From assembly GCA_027053375.1 (NCBI GenBank), contig JALUJC010000012.1:1-5982 (forward strand): 5,982 bases of DNA, written 5' to 3'. The translations under genes were made by a program, and so were the position numbers. This document shows positions 5,476 to 5,982 of this stretch, piece after piece (the stretch's first letter is position 1; each line of letters begins with the position of its first letter). The notes beneath the pieces are model-generated. The model was not told where the DNA came from. It worked only from the letters and a program-made list of their open reading frames with translations, and did not search any database. Source of the stretch: Caldifarciminota bacterium. Lineage in GTDB: Bacteria; Hydrothermota; Hydrothermia; S141-80.

Positions 5476-5982
5476 ATGAGGGAAATCGTGGTGGTGACGG
5501 CAGGGACGCGGGGAGATGTCCAGCCCTACGTGGCGCTGGGGATGGCGCTTCAGAAAGTGGGCGTCCGGGTGCGGGTGATCACCCACCCGGACTTCAAGGA
5601 GATGGTGGAAGAGGCGGGGCTGGCTTTTGGTTCGCTCGGGTTGTCCATCCGGGCCATGGTGGATAGTCCTGAGGGCCAGGCGTTCCTCCGGACGGCCGGA
5701 CACCCCGTCGCCCTCATCCAGGGGATTCTTCGTGCGTTCCTGCAGCATGCTGACCGGGTGATGGATCACCTTCTCACGGGCTGCGAGGGCGCCACAGCCG
5801 TGATCTTTTCCGGGCTGGGTTTTCCGGCCTACCACATCGCCGAAGCCCGAAACATCCCGGCCATTGCCGCCTATCTCCAGCCCCTGACGCCCACCCGGGC
5901 TTTTCCGGCACCCGTGGGGCTCATCCCCCGATGGTTGCAACGGGGATGGTTCAACCGTCTCACTTATAACCTGGCAGAATAC
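5476..5982 (+). CDS. GT1/GT28-like glycosyltransferase, N-terminal part, cut by window edge
   Basis: The first 169 codons are visible and the frame is open to the window end. The protein starts MREIVVVTAGTRGDVQPY: a first beta strand followed by the TRGDVQPY motif (11-18), the hallmark of the N-terminal domain of the GT28/GT1 group. That group includes sterol 3-beta-glucosyltransferase-like and macrolide-type UDP-glycosyltransferases. The next strand, VRVRVITHPDF (30-40), and the AGLAF segment (47-51) fit the same Rossmann-like acceptor domain. Family members transfer a sugar from a nucleotide donor to lipids, sterols, carotenoids or secondary metabolites. The C-terminal donor-binding domain is outside the window, so neither donor nor acceptor can be predicted. 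Full-length proteins are about 400-430 residues, so roughly 40 percent is seen. The ATG is supported by GGAGG seven bases upstream. The gene is divergent from the minus-strand unit and separated from it by the repeat-bearing region. Confidence 0.9.
   Translation, partial: MREIVVVTAGTRGDVQPYVALGMALQKVGVRVRVITHPDFKEMVEEAGLAFGSLGLSIRAMVDSPEGQAFLRTAGHPVALIQGILRAFLQHADRVMDHLLTGCEGATAVIFSGLGFPAYHIAEARNIPAIAAYLQPLTPTRAFPAPVGLIPRWLQRGWFNRLTYNLAEY

Noticed and set aside
5287..5940. Minus-strand 217-codon frame opposite the glycosyltransferase
   Set aside because: It is antisense to a frame with the TRGDVQPY motif and a strong ribosome binding site.

Overview
The window comes from a GC-rich bacterium. 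It holds a tight run of genes on the minus strand (1 to about 4140), a gene-free stretch of about 1.3 kb, and the start of a plus-strand glycosyltransferase gene (5476 to the window end). The lineage cannot be fixed from the sequence. A V/A-type ATPase subunit together with a BshB1-type deacetylase would fit groups such as Deinococcota, Chloroflexota or Planctomycetota. The deacetylase and its neighbour look most like homologues I remember from Planctomycetota and Chloroflexota, but this is recollection, not a search result.

The minus-strand unit begins with a near-perfect sigma-70-type promoter (TTGACA, 17 bp, TACAAT; 4109-4137). This drives tRNA-Leu(GAG) (4003-4086). Only 23 bp later comes atpC, the V/A-type ATPase subunit C (2924-3979). 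It is followed by sppA, an S49 signal peptide peptidase (2055-2927), by a BshB1/PIG-L deacetylase (1342-2073), and by a long reading frame that runs off the window edge (1-1345, 448 residues visible). Successive protein genes overlap by 4, 19 and 4 bases, so they are almost certainly one translationally coupled transcript headed by the tRNA. The last gene has no close family that I can name with certainty. Its N-terminal GHQP-containing segment and its helical, charged C-terminal part resemble the layout of the cysteine-adding enzyme BshC. With the deacetylase beside it, it may do the last step of a bacillithiol-like thiol pathway. That is inference.

The stretch 4173-5475 shows no convincing gene. 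It is not random sequence: at least four diverged copies of a unit of about 97 bp (4367-4463, 4524-4620, 4866-4993, 5166-5268) share ordered blocks. These are a CGCGAA/CCGG/CCGTG start, an ATGTGTGC block, a GCGAAATACGGGA block and an AAATCCAG end. One copy carries an extra GC-rich perfect palindrome (4932-4956). The nature of these repeats is unknown.

The plus-strand gene at 5476 encodes the N-terminal donor-independent half of a GT1/GT28-like glycosyltransferase. It has a good ribosome binding site, and a 7-bp inverted repeat sits just upstream of it.
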